Part shown: piece after piece, positions 1-8,912 of the stretch
Numbering within the stretch: the stretch's first letter is position 1
Layout of the letters: the number at the start of each line of letters is the position of its first letter
DNA from: JBGLNJ01 sp041300525
GTDB lineage: Bacteria > Chloroflexota > Anaerolineae > Fen-1058
Reading direction: 5' to 3'
DNA length: 64,000 nucleotides
Assembly: GCA_041300525.1 (NCBI GenBank)
Contig: JBGLNJ010000001.1
Coordinates: 3,906,001-3,970,000 of the forward strand
Notes under the pieces: generated by a model
What the model was told of the DNA's origin: nothing
The model's database searches: none
What the model saw: the letters and a program-made list of their open reading frames with translations, nothing else
Program-made: the position numbers and the translations under genes

Positions 1-621
1 CTGCCCACCCTCGACGCCGGTAACGCGCAGCTCTATCGCAAAATCAATCGCCCCTGGCCAGAGCTGACTTTTGAGCGGCTGCTGGATGGGCTGATAGCTT
101 TTCGACAAATGTATCATGGCAAGCTGTGGATCGAGGTGATGCTGGTCAAAGACCTGAACGACACAGAAGACTCCTTGCGCGGTATTGCGGCTGCTTTGCA
201 GCGCATCGAACCTGACCAGGTGCATATCAACTTGCCTATCCGCCCGCCGGCTGAACCGTGGGTGCTGCCGCCGGACGAAACAGGATTGATGCGGGCGATG
301 GCGATTCTAGGCGACATTGCCCAGGTGGTGCATCCGGCAGAGGGCACATTTGACCTGTCGGGTTATAATAGCGTGGTGGATGCGATTGTGAGCATCATCA
401 CCCGTCATCCTATGCGGGAAGATGAACTGGTGCGCGCGTTGGAACGCTGGATGCCGGGGACGGTGGAAGCAGCGCTGCAACAGTTGGCAGCCAGCGGGCA
501 AGCCCAAATGGTAGAACGCTATGGTGTGCGCTTTTGGAGCGCAGCCCCATCGGATTATCCCGATCCAGCCCGCAGCCGAGTCGCTGACCCAGGCGATTCG
601 TGCCGCGCGCGTAGCATGTGA
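1..621 (+). CDS. Radical SAM protein, C-terminal part (5' end outside window)
   Basis: The reading frame is open from base 1, so the start and the CxxxCxxC cluster site lie upstream. The visible part (about 206 residues) opens with LPTLDAGNAQLYRKINRP, which resembles the barrel of COG0731-type (wyosine-like) radical SAM enzymes. A later segment reads VMLVKDLNDTEDSLRGIAAAL, followed by QVHINLPIRPPAEPW, both typical of that family. A C-terminal winged-helix-like stretch (about residues 130-180) follows. The substrate is unknown. The last 25 residues are Arg/Pro-rich and may be a read-through of a damaged end. Family assignment is from recalled motif order. Confidence 0.65.
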   Translation: MPTLDAGNAQLYRKINRPWPELTFERLLDGLIAFRQMYHGKLWIEVMLVKDLNDTEDSLRGIAAALQRIEPDQVHINLPIRPPAEPWVLPPDETGLMRAMAILGDIAQVVHPAEGTFDLSGYNSVVDAIVSIITRHPMREDELVRALERWMPGTVEAALQQLAASGQAQMVERYGVRFWSAAPSDYPDPARSRVADPGDSCRARSM

Positions 622-661
622 CGGCGCACAGCGGGCGGCTTATCCTCGCGAAGAGTAGCCA

Positions 662-1978
662 ATGGTGTTGCCCGAGAGGCAAAAAGAGGCGCTAACGTTT
701 ATGATGGAACATGGCAAATTGCAACCCTTCTTCTCGAGAGGGACTTCTTTCATCAAGCGGCAACAGCGCGACTGGAAGGTCACGGTCGGGCGGACCTCGC
801 TAGACCGGTTTGCCTACCAAATGGTCTTTCCGTATCTGTCCATTTATATCATGGCGCTGGGAGCGACGGCCATGCAACTCGGCCTGGTCATCAGCATCGG
901 CATGATTATCGCCGGGCTTGTGGGGCCGTTTACGGGCTGGTTCATTGATAGGATGGGCCCGAAAAGGATTTACCTTCTGGGGATTGGCTTGCTGGCCGGG
1001 TCATACTTTACGTATGGCATCGCTCAAAGTTGGACGACGACGATCATCGCGATGGTGGCATACTGGCTTGGTTTTTCAGTCAGCATTCATAGCTGCGCGA
1101 CGGTTTGCGGGAATTGTCTAGCCAACGAGGATAGAGCGACCGGCATGACCATTTGCGAGACCGTTGCCGCCGGCCTCTTGGGGATGGCGGGGCCGATCCT
1201 CGGGGCGTGGTTAGTCACCCTCTTTGGGGGTGTAAATGCAAGTGGCATCCGGCCCCTATTCTTTGTTGGTCTCATCAGCACTATCGGCACACTCTTTTTT
1301 GTGTTGACCCAGCTCTCAGGCCGCAAGTGGCGAACCGCGAGTGAAGCCAAGCCGCACTTGTTCCGAGACCTCCATCAAGTTTTGAAGGAAGGCCGTCACC
1401 TGAAACGATGGCTGATCATCGCCTCCATTGGACAACTCCCGCTCGGGATGGTTTTCCCCTTCTCCCAGGTCTTTGCCTACGAGATTAAAGGGGCGAATGA
1501 GTATGTATTGGGAGCAATCGCTACGGGGGCCGCGTTGGCCTCCATCGCGTTTGCGATCCCGCTGGGCAGGCTGGCAGACAAGGTGGGCCGGAAAAAGATT
1601 CTGTATATAACGATACCACTTTTCTGGGCCTCCAACCTGATCCTGGTGTGGGCGCCGAATCCAGCTTTCCTGATCGTCGCGGGTGTGCTGCAAGGCTTTT
1701 ACTATATCGGCGGGCCTATCTCGGCCGCCATGGAAAGGGAATTGGTGCCGGCCGAACAAATGGGACGGTGGTTAGGCATCGCGCGATTTTTCAGGATGCT
1801 GCTGAACGCCTGTCTCACTTTTGTATCCGGCATTATCTGGGACAAAATCGGACCGCAATACGTGTTTCTGGCCTATGTCGGTCTAGACCTTGTTTTGAGA
1901 ATCCCGTTGCTCATCAGCATGCCTGAAACTCTACAGTTGCGATTCGGCAAGCCGGGGCTGGCTAGTTCCAAGAGTTAG
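662..1978 (+). CDS. MFS transporter
   Basis: A 438-residue polytopic protein of the usual 12-helix MFS size. It carries the loop 2-3 signature twice, as GWFIDRMGPKRIYLLG in the first half and GRLADKVGRKKIL in the second, which marks the two six-helix bundles. About 40 N-terminal residues precede the first helix, so ATG at 704 is an alternative start. It lies 40 bp after the radical SAM gene on the same strand and could be co-transcribed. Nothing in the sequence fixes the substrate. Confidence 0.85.
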   Translation: MVLPERQKEALTFMMEHGKLQPFFSRGTSFIKRQQRDWKVTVGRTSLDRFAYQMVFPYLSIYIMALGATAMQLGLVISIGMIIAGLVGPFTGWFIDRMGPKRIYLLGIGLLAGSYFTYGIAQSWTTTIIAMVAYWLGFSVSIHSCATVCGNCLANEDRATGMTICETVAAGLLGMAGPILGAWLVTLFGGVNASGIRPLFFVGLISTIGTLFFVLTQLSGRKWRTASEAKPHLFRDLHQVLKEGRHLKRWLIIASIGQLPLGMVFPFSQVFAYEIKGANEYVLGAIATGAALASIAFAIPLGRLADKVGRKKILYITIPLFWASNLILVWAPNPAFLIVAGVLQGFYYIGGPISAAMERELVPAEQMGRWLGIARFFRMLLNACLTFVSGIIWDKIGPQYVFLAYVGLDLVLRIPLLISMPETLQLRFGKPGLASSKS

Positions 1979-2093
1979 AAAGTGAGAGTTCGAGACCAAA
2001 CTAGGGCTTGCTGGGCGGTGGCGCTCGTGTGCAACCCGATTTGATAGGAGTGGATTCGAGTCGCGTAGAGTAGACCTAACAGGAGGAGGACGC

Positions 2094-3299
2094 GTGCGAG
2101 ACGAATGGAACTGGCGTTACACGGTCATGGTTCTATTGGCTGTTTTGATCCTGGTCATCGTAGCAACTGTGGCAGTTTCGCTGCGACCGCCCTCGCAGCC
2201 AATGTCGAGCGCGGCCACGCCGACGCCGCAGGCAAGCGCCGCGGGCGATTCTCAAACGGTCGAGGCGCGCGTCGTGCGCGTGATCGAAACAGGCCAGATC
2301 GAGCTGACTCCCGGCCAGTCGCAGACCGTGCAACGACTTGAGGTCGAGATCGTCAGCGGCCCGCTGCGCGGCGAGCGGGTCGAGGTCGAGCACGGCGGGA
2401 TGAGCCTGACGAACGAGTACTCGTTGTATCGCGCAGGCGATCACGTGCTGGCGACGGTGTCCAATCTGCCCGACGGCGGGCGACTGTTGATGGTGACGGA
2501 TTTTGTGCGGACTGGCGCGCTGGCATTATTGGGCGCGGTCTTTGTCGGCGCGACGGTGCTGGTGAGCGGCTGGAAGGGCGCACGCGCGCTGATCGGGCTG
2601 GCGGTCAGCTTTGTCGTCTTGCTGGGGTTTGTCCTGCCGCAAATCCTGGCCGGACGCGACCCGGTGCTGGTCAGCGTCACTGGCTCGTTTGTTTTGTTGG
2701 CCGTCACGCTCTACTTGACGCAAGGCTGGGCGCTCAAGACACATGCGGCGTTGTTGGGTGTGTTCTTTAGCCTGCTCTTGACCGGCGCGTTGGCAACGCT
2801 GGCAGTCAACCTGTCGCGCCTGAACGGCTTTGGCTCCGAGGAGGCCATGTTCTTGCAGGCGGCGGGCGTGTCTGTCAATTTGCGCGGGCTGTTGCTGGCC
2901 GGCATGATCGTCGGCACGTTGGGCGTGTTGGATGATGTCATCGTCGGGCAGGCTTCTGCCGTCACCGAATTGGCTCGAGCGAATCCGGCGATGGACTGGC
3001 GCGAGTTGTACCGGCGCGCGATGAACATTGGGCACGATCACATCGCGGCGATGATCAACACGCTGGTGCTGGCGTATGTGGGCGCGGCCATGCCGCTGTT
3101 GCTGCTCTTTCAGATTTATCCCGAGCCGTGGAGGTTGACGCTCAATCGCGAGCTGATCGCCGAAGAAATCGTCCGCGCGCTTGTCGGCAGCCTGGGGCTG
3201 ATCGCCGCTGTGCCGATCACGACCTTGATCGCCAGCCTGCTCCGCGGCTTTCGGTTGCCCGTCCGCTACCACTTTCAGGCCAGAGAAAAGCAACCATGA
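2094..3299 (+). CDS. YibE/F family membrane protein
   Basis: The start is GTG, placed just after a strong AGGAGGAGG ribosome-binding site. The 401 residues hold an N-terminal membrane anchor, an extracytoplasmic beta-rich segment (about 55-135, VEARVVRVIETGQ to VTDFVRTG) and about seven further helices. The motifs GTLGVLDDVIVGQASAVTEL and NIGHDHIAAMINTLVLAYVG are hallmarks of the YibE/F family, whose function is unsettled. Its stop overlaps the next start, so the two are probably translationally coupled. Confidence 0.85.
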   Translation: MRDEWNWRYTVMVLLAVLILVIVATVAVSLRPPSQPMSSAATPTPQASAAGDSQTVEARVVRVIETGQIELTPGQSQTVQRLEVEIVSGPLRGERVEVEHGGMSLTNEYSLYRAGDHVLATVSNLPDGGRLLMVTDFVRTGALALLGAVFVGATVLVSGWKGARALIGLAVSFVVLLGFVLPQILAGRDPVLVSVTGSFVLLAVTLYLTQGWALKTHAALLGVFFSLLLTGALATLAVNLSRLNGFGSEEAMFLQAAGVSVNLRGLLLAGMIVGTLGVLDDVIVGQASAVTELARANPAMDWRELYRRAMNIGHDHIAAMINTLVLAYVGAAMPLLLLFQIYPEPWRLTLNRELIAEEIVRALVGSLGLIAAVPITTLIASLLRGFRLPVRYHFQAREKQP

Positions 3300-3799
3300 C
3301 ACAGCGCAAAGTCACATCGGCGGTTATCTGGGGTCTGATGATGACCTTGACAGTGTCGCAAGTCATACTGAGCCTCTTTCTCTACAACCGCCCCCACTTG
3401 AGCGTAATCAGAAATGCCGGGTGGATCATCTTGTGGATCGCGGGCCTCTTTGGCGTCATCCCCACCTTCACTTTTCGCAAAAAGGGAGGCGTGGCAAAGG
3501 GGCGAGATTACACGCACACAACAGTCCTGGTTGACCGTGGCATCTATGGAGTAGTGCGACATCCACAGTATCTGAGTTTCATGCTGATCAACCTTGGACT
3601 CTTGCTCATTGCGCAACAGTGGCTGACTATCGCGATGGGCGTTGTGGCGATGGCGCTGAATTATCAGATTATGGTGGAAGCAGACCAGGCCGGCATCGAA
3701 AAATTTGGCGAGGAGTATAGGCGTTACATGCAAAGGGCGCCAAGAATGAATTTCCTGGCTGGGGTCATACGACTGGCGCGACACAGGAAAAGTGAATGA
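3296..3799 (+). CDS. Isoprenylcysteine carboxyl methyltransferase-like membrane protein
   Basis: The ATG at 3296 overlaps the YibE/F stop (ATGA), which decides the start over longer upstream options. The 167 residues contain about four helices and the ICMT/PEMT signature GIYGVVRHPQYLSFMLINLG (about 85-104), then EADQAGIEKFGEEYRRYMQRAPRMNF, the usual E-x-K-F-G-x-E-Y-x-x-Y tail of the family. These enzymes methylate isoprenylcysteine or phospholipids at the membrane, but many bacterial members are uncharacterised. The same ATGA coupling links it to the 34-codon ORF that follows. Confidence 0.8.
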   Translation: MTQRKVTSAVIWGLMMTLTVSQVILSLFLYNRPHLSVIRNAGWIILWIAGLFGVIPTFTFRKKGGVAKGRDYTHTTVLVDRGIYGVVRHPQYLSFMLINLGLLLIAQQWLTIAMGVVAMALNYQIMVEADQAGIEKFGEEYRRYMQRAPRMNFLAGVIRLARHRKSE

Positions 3800-3900
3800 A
3801 ATCTGTAAAAGCTGCGATGCGTCGCTCGAGATGGGGGTGGCTGTTGGCGCTGGCCTTGTGCCTGGGCGGGCTGTGCCTGGCGCACCAGATGCGTCGGTGA
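3796..3900 (+). CDS. Small ORF with signal-peptide-like sequence
   Basis: This 34-residue ORF begins with ATG overlapping the stop of the preceding gene (ATGA), as the previous pair does. Its product has a basic start (MKSVKAAMRRSRW), a hydrophobic core (LLALALCLGGLCLA) and a short basic tail. It may be a small membrane peptide. It may equally be the signal peptide of a secreted protein cut off by the GC-rich repeat that follows. Only the coupled start and the composition support it. Confidence 0.35.
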   Translation: MKSVKAAMRRSRWGWLLALALCLGGLCLAHQMRR

Positions 3901-3927
3901 GAATCGTCAGGCATGTTGGTTCTCATT

Positions 3928-4081
3928 CGACCCCCACCCTAACCCTCCCCCGTCCCGCGCCCCCCTCTGACTCCCCCCGCTTCGCCGGGGAAGAAGGCGC
4001 GGGCCAGGGGAGGGAAAGTGTTCTCCCTTCCCCTGTCGGGCGCTTTTTGCCCGACGGGGGAAGGGCTGGGGATGGGGGCCG
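3928..4081. repeat. C/G-rich dispersed palindromic repeat
   Basis: A C-rich run (starting CCCCCACCCTAACCCTCCCC) is followed by a G-rich run ending GGGGATGGGGG. Between them is a smaller hairpin around GTCGGGCGCTTTTTGCCCGAC. Similar C-rich/G-rich arms occur near 7340-7395 and 36018-36060. It occupies the gap between two convergent genes. Confidence 0.6.
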
Positions 4082-5116
4082 TTACGCAGTCGCCTTCAGG
4101 ACGCGGCACGCGCGCAGCGTCACCCCCTTACTGACGCTGCCTTGCGGCTCGATATCCGTCCACAGTTTGCCCGAGTACGAGTACTGGTTCTTCCAACACC
4201 CATGCGCGTCCTGTTTGGAAAGCAGCCACTCGATGGCGAGTTTCAGTCGCCTGTCACGCCCATGACCCAACTCGACGAGCGCCTCAAGATTTTGCAGCAC
4301 ATCGGCCACATAGCCCGATGGGAAGCCAAGCTTGAACCAGCTTGAACTGATGCGGCCATCGCCGGTGGCATAATCGGCCTGGGCGGGATCGCGGCTCAAC
4401 AGAAATTCCACGCCGACCTTGATCGCCTTTTTGACTTGCGGCGCGCGCTGCTCTGTGGGGATGCGAACCAATGCTCGCAGCGCCTTGATCGCGCCCCAGG
4501 CGCACGGCTGACCATAGTTGTAGGCGCACGCAAAGCCGGGGCCGGTCGTTCCGGATTTGAAATAATCGCCGAATTTGTCACCTGTGATCGAGCGAGCCTG
4601 CCACTCTATCGCGCCGTGGATGCGCTCGTCGTCGCCATAGCCAAAGTCGAGCATCGCGCGCAGCAGGTTGCCGTTCAGGCAGTGCAAGACGAGGCTGTTG
4701 GGCGGGCGTGTGGCTTTAAAGCCGCCTTTGCAGCCAAAGCCGCCATTCGGGGCTTGCGTGTGCTCGATCACGTACTCGCACGCGGCCCGGATGCGCGGGT
4801 CGGCGTTGTACCCAACGCCCCCATCCGCGCCGAGTTGGTCGAGAAACATCACCGACCAAACGGTCGAGCGATATTTGGGGCTGTAGCCGGGGCCGGGATT
4901 GACCCAGTAGCCAGCGGGGTACATTGCGTCGAGGATGCTCTTGACCGGGCGGCTGGTGTTGATGGCGGCTCTAGCCGCAACCACATCGGGATCGTCCGGC
5001 GGACGGTCGAGCAAGTCCGTCAGCGTAAAGTAGCGCACCGAAGGGTTATCGAATTCGAGCAGCCACGGGAGTGGATCATCGTTAAGGTGAGTACGCCAAT
5101 CGGTTTTATGCATCAC
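4082..5116 (-). CDS. Prenyltransferase/squalene-cyclase-like alpha-toroid protein (often annotated NifH)
   Basis: A 344-residue soluble protein built of helical repeats with recurring Gly/Phe/Trp-rich turns such as GGFGCKGGF, QPCAWGAIKALRAL and DAHGCWKNQYSYSGKLW. This is the pattern of terpenoid cyclase/prenyltransferase toroids. Database homologues in Chloroflexota are commonly, and misleadingly, labelled nitrogen fixation protein NifH. No P-loop is present, so it is not dinitrogenase reductase. No DxDD-type cyclase acid motif is obvious, so catalysis is unproven. It converges with the upstream genes. Confidence 0.7.
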   Translation of the reverse strand: MMHKTDWRTHLNDDPLPWLLEFDNPSVRYFTLTDLLDRPPDDPDVVAARAAINTSRPVKSILDAMYPAGYWVNPGPGYSPKYRSTVWSVMFLDQLGADGGVGYNADPRIRAACEYVIEHTQAPNGGFGCKGGFKATRPPNSLVLHCLNGNLLRAMLDFGYGDDERIHGAIEWQARSITGDKFGDYFKSGTTGPGFACAYNYGQPCAWGAIKALRALVRIPTEQRAPQVKKAIKVGVEFLLSRDPAQADYATGDGRISSSWFKLGFPSGYVADVLQNLEALVELGHGRDRRLKLAIEWLLSKQDAHGCWKNQYSYSGKLWTDIEPQGSVSKGVTLRACRVLKATA

Positions 5117-5153
5117 GTCACATCCAAAGTACGGATCGTTCTACTCTCCACGC

Positions 5154-7313
5154 TCACCGATCTGCCGGTTCCGTCTCGGGTGGGAGCGGCGGCAGCGGCG
5201 TGAGGCCGTACCCAAAGTACGCCTCGATGATGTTGCGCGCAATCGGCGAGGCGACGGCACTGCCTTGCCCGACGCTTTCCACGATCACGACGACGACGAT
5301 TTCGGGCGCGTCAAAGGGCGCATACGACGCGAACCACGCATCAGGCTTGGCGTTGGCTGTCTCTGCCGTGCCCGTCTTGCCCGCCACCTTGACCAACATT
5401 CCATAGTAGTAATTCTTGGCCGTGCCCACGGGACTGGCGATCACGCCGCGCAACCCTTGCCGGATTGCGTCGAGCACCTCTGGCTTGACGGGCAATTTGC
5501 CGACGACCTGCGGCGCGATGACTTCTTCCGGCCCTTGATCTTTGGAGCCGATGCGCGTCACCAGCATGGGCTTGTAGAGCGTGCCTCCGTTGGCGATGGC
5601 GCTGTAGGCCACGGCCATCTGAAGCGGCGTCACCTGCAAATCGCCCTGGCCGATGGCCAGGTTCACCGCGTCGCCGTCGTACCAGACTTCGCCTTTGGTT
5701 TTCTTGTACGCCGCATCCGGCACCACGCCTTCTTTTTCGTCCAACTCTGCCAAACCGGTGAGGCGGCCCAGCCCGAACGCGTGCGCCATGTTGGGCAGCA
5801 GGTTCACGTCCTTTTTGTTTTCGGCAAAGCCGACCTGGTAGAACGCCACGTTGCACGAAGCCGAAAGCGCGTTGACCAGGCTGAGGTGGCCATGGCCTTC
5901 CTTTTTCCAGCACGTCTTGCGGTACGCTTCGCCCAGGCCGTCCCAATAGCCGGGATCGTCGAACGTAGAGTCCGGCGTGAACAATCCCGATTCCAGTCCC
6001 GCTGCCATCACAATCGGCTTGAACGTGGAGCCGGGGTGATACAGCCCAGCCGTCGCGCGGGAGACGTACGATTTCTCCGTCGGCGTGAGCGGCTGTGTGA
6101 CCGACCCTGGCCGCAAGAGCTCGGTCGGGTCAAAGCCGGGATGGCTGGAGATGGCCAGAATTTGCCCGTTGTTCGGATCCATGACGATGGCGGCTGCTTT
6201 GTGCGGGCCATACACAATGTCGGCCGTGTTGAGGATTTTTTCGACGTCTTCCTGGAGCTTGCGTTTGATGGAGGTGTACAGCGGGCGGCTGAGGACCGCA
6301 CGTTGGCCGGCCAGCGTCGAGACGACCTGGCCCTGCGCGTTCACGATATCCAGTTGGCCGCCGTGAGTGCCGGCCAAATATTTTTCGCCCCACCGTTCCA
6401 GCCCCACCAGCCCCACCCATTCGTCGCCGCGATAGCCGCGCGCGCGGTACGTCTCCATGCCGGCCTGCGGGATGAGGCCGATGTAGCCGATGGCATGCGC
6501 AGCCACGCCGCCGGGCCGATACATCCGCACGGTTTTCGACCGCGCCTGGAAGCCGGACAACGCTTCGAGGGCGGGGCGATTCTGGGTGTAGGTATCGCCG
6601 GGGACTTCGGTGATCGGGATGTACCAGGAAGGGTTCGACTGGGCATAGCGGGCTTTGATGGCTTCCGGCGCCAACCCGGTCACCTGGCTGAGCACTTGCA
6701 GCAGTGCCCGTTCGTCGGTGATCTGCTGGGGGACGACGCCGAGCGTGACGTTGGCGCCTTCGTAAGCCAGCCCCAATCCATCACGGTCGTAAATGTTGGC
6801 GCGCGCGGGGATGGCCCACGTCATCCTCAACAGGTTGCCCGTTGTACCCAACGCACCCGCCAGCCCCGGCCAGATCACCCCGGCGTCCCACTCGATGCCC
6901 CAACGGTTTTCGCTGAGCGTGAGCGTCATGACGTTATCCGCTTGCAGCGTGCCGAACAGGGGCGTGTCCCATTCCTCGTGGAACGTGATCTGCGCTATGC
7001 CGCGCTGCTTGACCGAGGAACGCACTTGCGCTCGGACGTTGATGACGCCCGCTTCTGTCTGTGCCTTGCGATAAAGCGCCGCCAGGTCCGTGTCGCTGAC
7101 TTGCAGGCGGGCGTTGGGCGCAAGCTGACGGTACATGGTGGCATAGTCGGCCTGCTGCCAGGCGGAGAGAAATACTTTGGCCGTATCGTCCGGCGAAGGC
7201 GGTATGCGGGTCGCCGTGGGCGGAACGTCTGTGGGTGGAATGGACGTGGGCTGCGGCCCGGAGCAGGCGACGAGCGAAATCAGTAGGAGGCTGAGCATCA
7301 GTCGTCGAGTCAT
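5154..7313 (-). CDS. Penicillin-binding protein (transpeptidase lipoprotein)
   Basis: The start is set at MTRRLMLSLLLISLVACSG, which has a lipobox (LVAC, Cys17). The in-frame codons upstream encode only repeat sequence. The 719-residue product has an NTF2-like N-domain of the MecA/PBP2a type (about 45-150), a PBP dimerisation domain, and a C-terminal transpeptidase. The transpeptidase shows STFK (about residue 429), an SxN box (SASCN) and KTGTA (about residue 645). It should cross-link peptidoglycan at the outer face of the membrane. A PBP of this type in a Chloroflexota-like genome is noteworthy, since these bacteria often have atypical walls. Confidence 0.85.
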   Translation of the reverse strand: MTRRLMLSLLLISLVACSGPQPTSIPPTDVPPTATRIPPSPDDTAKVFLSAWQQADYATMYRQLAPNARLQVSDTDLAALYRKAQTEAGVINVRAQVRSSVKQRGIAQITFHEEWDTPLFGTLQADNVMTLTLSENRWGIEWDAGVIWPGLAGALGTTGNLLRMTWAIPARANIYDRDGLGLAYEGANVTLGVVPQQITDERALLQVLSQVTGLAPEAIKARYAQSNPSWYIPITEVPGDTYTQNRPALEALSGFQARSKTVRMYRPGGVAAHAIGYIGLIPQAGMETYRARGYRGDEWVGLVGLERWGEKYLAGTHGGQLDIVNAQGQVVSTLAGQRAVLSRPLYTSIKRKLQEDVEKILNTADIVYGPHKAAAIVMDPNNGQILAISSHPGFDPTELLRPGSVTQPLTPTEKSYVSRATAGLYHPGSTFKPIVMAAGLESGLFTPDSTFDDPGYWDGLGEAYRKTCWKKEGHGHLSLVNALSASCNVAFYQVGFAENKKDVNLLPNMAHAFGLGRLTGLAELDEKEGVVPDAAYKKTKGEVWYDGDAVNLAIGQGDLQVTPLQMAVAYSAIANGGTLYKPMLVTRIGSKDQGPEEVIAPQVVGKLPVKPEVLDAIRQGLRGVIASPVGTAKNYYYGMLVKVAGKTGTAETANAKPDAWFASYAPFDAPEIVVVVIVESVGQGSAVASPIARNIIEAYFGYGLTPLPPLPPETEPADR

Positions 7314-7320
7314 GGCGCTG

Positions 7321-7326
7321 ATTATA
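7321..7326 (-). promoter_or_regulatory. Extended -10 promoter, probably leaderless
   Basis: On the minus strand the sequence reads TGTGCTATAAT, an extended -10 box. It ends only 7 nt before the ATG of the penicillin-binding protein at 7313. Initiation at the usual distance would fall on or next to the start codon, giving a leaderless mRNA. No good -35 box is visible. Confidence 0.4.
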
Positions 7327-7339
7327 GCACAATTGTCGG

Positions 7340-7397
7340 CCCCCACCCTGCCCTCCCCCCTTCGCTTTGAACCGGGGAGGGTTGGGGTGGGGGTCTC
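7340..7397. repeat. C/G-rich dispersed repeat, second copy
   Basis: CCCCCACCCTGCCCTCCCC is followed by a G-rich arm ending GGGTTGGGGTGGGGG. It belongs to the same family as the block at 3928-4081 and lies between divergent genes. Confidence 0.6.
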
Positions 7398-7450
7398 TTT
7401 CGTGGTAGAATTGCGCAATGTGTGAGTCGGGTTGATGCGGTGGAGGCAAA

Positions 7451-8890
7451 GTGGATAGCGAACAGGCTGCTCGGAAAAAGTTGCCAATGGCAAGCGATAC
7501 GCTCAAAAGTGTTGCCGGTGTAGAGGGCAAGTGGTGGGTGTTGCTCGCCGTCGGCGCCGGCACGTTTATGACGGCGTTGGATGGGAGTGTGGCCAACATC
7601 GTCCTGCCGGTGGTGAGCCGCGCTTTCAAGAGCGATGTGGCGACGGTCGAATGGGTCGTCACGATTTATTTGCTGGTGGTGAGCGGGCTGCTGCTCAGCT
7701 TTGGCCGGTTGGGCGATATGCGCGGCCACAAATCCGTATACGTCTCCGGCTTTTGGGTGTTCGTCGTCAGTTCGGCGTTGTGCGGCCTCGCGCCCACGGC
7801 CATCGCGCTGATCGCTTTTCGGGCGCTGCAAGCGTTGGGGGGAGCGATGCTCCTGGCGAACTCGCCTGCGATTCTCACCAAGAACTTTCCTCCCACTCAG
7901 CGTGGTCAGGCGCTCGGCCTGGCGGCGACGATGACTTATCTGGGCCTGACGGTCGGCCCGTCGCTGGGTGCCCAGCCCGGCGAAAAGAAATTTGGCGTGC
8001 AGGAATTCCCGGTGGTGGGCCAGCCCTATCACCTCCCCATGTTCTTGATTAACGGCAAACAAGACGGCCCGACGCTGGTCGTGACCGGCGGCGTCCACGC
8101 CGCCGAATACGCCAGCATCGCAGCGGCTCTGGACCTGGGTCGCAGCCTGGAGCCGGGCAGCTTGCGCGGTCGTGTCGCAGTCGTGCCCGTGCTGAACATG
8201 CCCGGATTCCGCGTCCGCTCGATCTACGTCTGTCCCTTGGACGGCAAAAACTTGAACCGCATGTTTCCTGGCAAGGCAGACGGCAGCGCCACGGAGCAGA
8301 TTGCCGATTGGTTGTTCCAGAACGTGATGAAGCAGGCCAACTATTACGTGGACCTGCACGGCGGCGATTTGATCGAAGCGCTGATCCCGTTTACCATCTA
8401 TCACCATTCTGGCAACGAGCAAGTAGACTCTGCGTCCCTGGAAATGGCAAAGGTATTCGGAATCCGTTACCTGGTCCGCAGCGAGACGCAAGGCTCGACC
8501 TACTCAGCCGCGTCGCAGGCTGGCATCCCCGCCATCTTGACCGAGGCGGGAGGGCAGGGTATCTGGCGTTCGGAGGATGTGGCTCTGCACACCGACGGGC
8601 TGAACCGGCTGATGCGGCATCTGGGGATGCTGGCGGGGCCAACGCCCGAGCCGGTCCAGTGTACACTGCTCAAACAATTTCTCTGGCTACGCAGCGAGCA
8701 CGAAGGTTTCTGGTATCCGCGCATCTCGGTGGGAGATGCTGTGCGCAAAGGGCAAGACTTGGGCTGCGTGAAGGATTTTGAAGGCAAGGTTCTGCAAGCC
8801 GTCGAGAGCTTGGCTGATGGCAAGGTGCTGTTCCTGGTGTCTTCGCTGGCGATCAACCCAGGCGATCCATTGTTGGCGGTTGGAGCTTGA
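7451..8890 (+). CDS. Chimeric protein: MFS N-terminal third fused to aspartoacylase/AstE-like M14 deacylase
   Basis: One uninterrupted frame of 479 residues, with GTG start after TGGAGG. Residues 1 to about 173 are the first helices of an MFS drug-efflux-type permease, ending VGPSLG with the loop 2-3 sequence GRLGDMRGHK. From about residue 174 (base 7970) it becomes a zinc deacylase/carboxypeptidase of the succinylglutamate desuccinylase/aspartoacylase family. Likely zinc ligands are H216 and E219 (GGVHAAEY) and H303 (DLHGGD); the catalytic Glu is about E365 (ILTEAGG). A permease cut after about five helices is not a known architecture. I therefore read this as a junction product, natural or from assembly, with an almost complete deacylase. 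Confidence 0.7.
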   Translation: MDSEQAARKKLPMASDTLKSVAGVEGKWWVLLAVGAGTFMTALDGSVANIVLPVVSRAFKSDVATVEWVVTIYLLVVSGLLLSFGRLGDMRGHKSVYVSGFWVFVVSSALCGLAPTAIALIAFRALQALGGAMLLANSPAILTKNFPPTQRGQALGLAATMTYLGLTVGPSLGAQPGEKKFGVQEFPVVGQPYHLPMFLINGKQDGPTLVVTGGVHAAEYASIAAALDLGRSLEPGSLRGRVAVVPVLNMPGFRVRSIYVCPLDGKNLNRMFPGKADGSATEQIADWLFQNVMKQANYYVDLHGGDLIEALIPFTIYHHSGNEQVDSASLEMAKVFGIRYLVRSETQGSTYSAASQAGIPAILTEAGGQGIWRSEDVALHTDGLNRLMRHLGMLAGPTPEPVQCTLLKQFLWLRSEHEGFWYPRISVGDAVRKGQDLGCVKDFEGKVLQAVESLADGKVLFLVSSLAINPGDPLLAVGA

Positions 8891-8912
8891 GAAGAGAATA
8901 GAAGGAGATGCC

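Noticed and set aside
3792..4265. A 157-codon frame after the ICMT-like gene
   Set aside because: It is mostly translated repeat (Pro/Gly/Arg-rich), overlaps the toroid gene and has no ribosome-binding site.
4082..5116. Nitrogenase iron protein NifH
   Set aside because: Databases often give this name, but there is no P-loop or cluster cysteines; the sequence is an alpha-toroid repeat protein.
5265..7286. A long plus-strand frame of about 670 codons opposite the penicillin-binding protein
   Set aside because: It is Arg/His/Gly-rich noise antisense to a clear PBP with catalytic motifs; GC-rich DNA gives such shadows.
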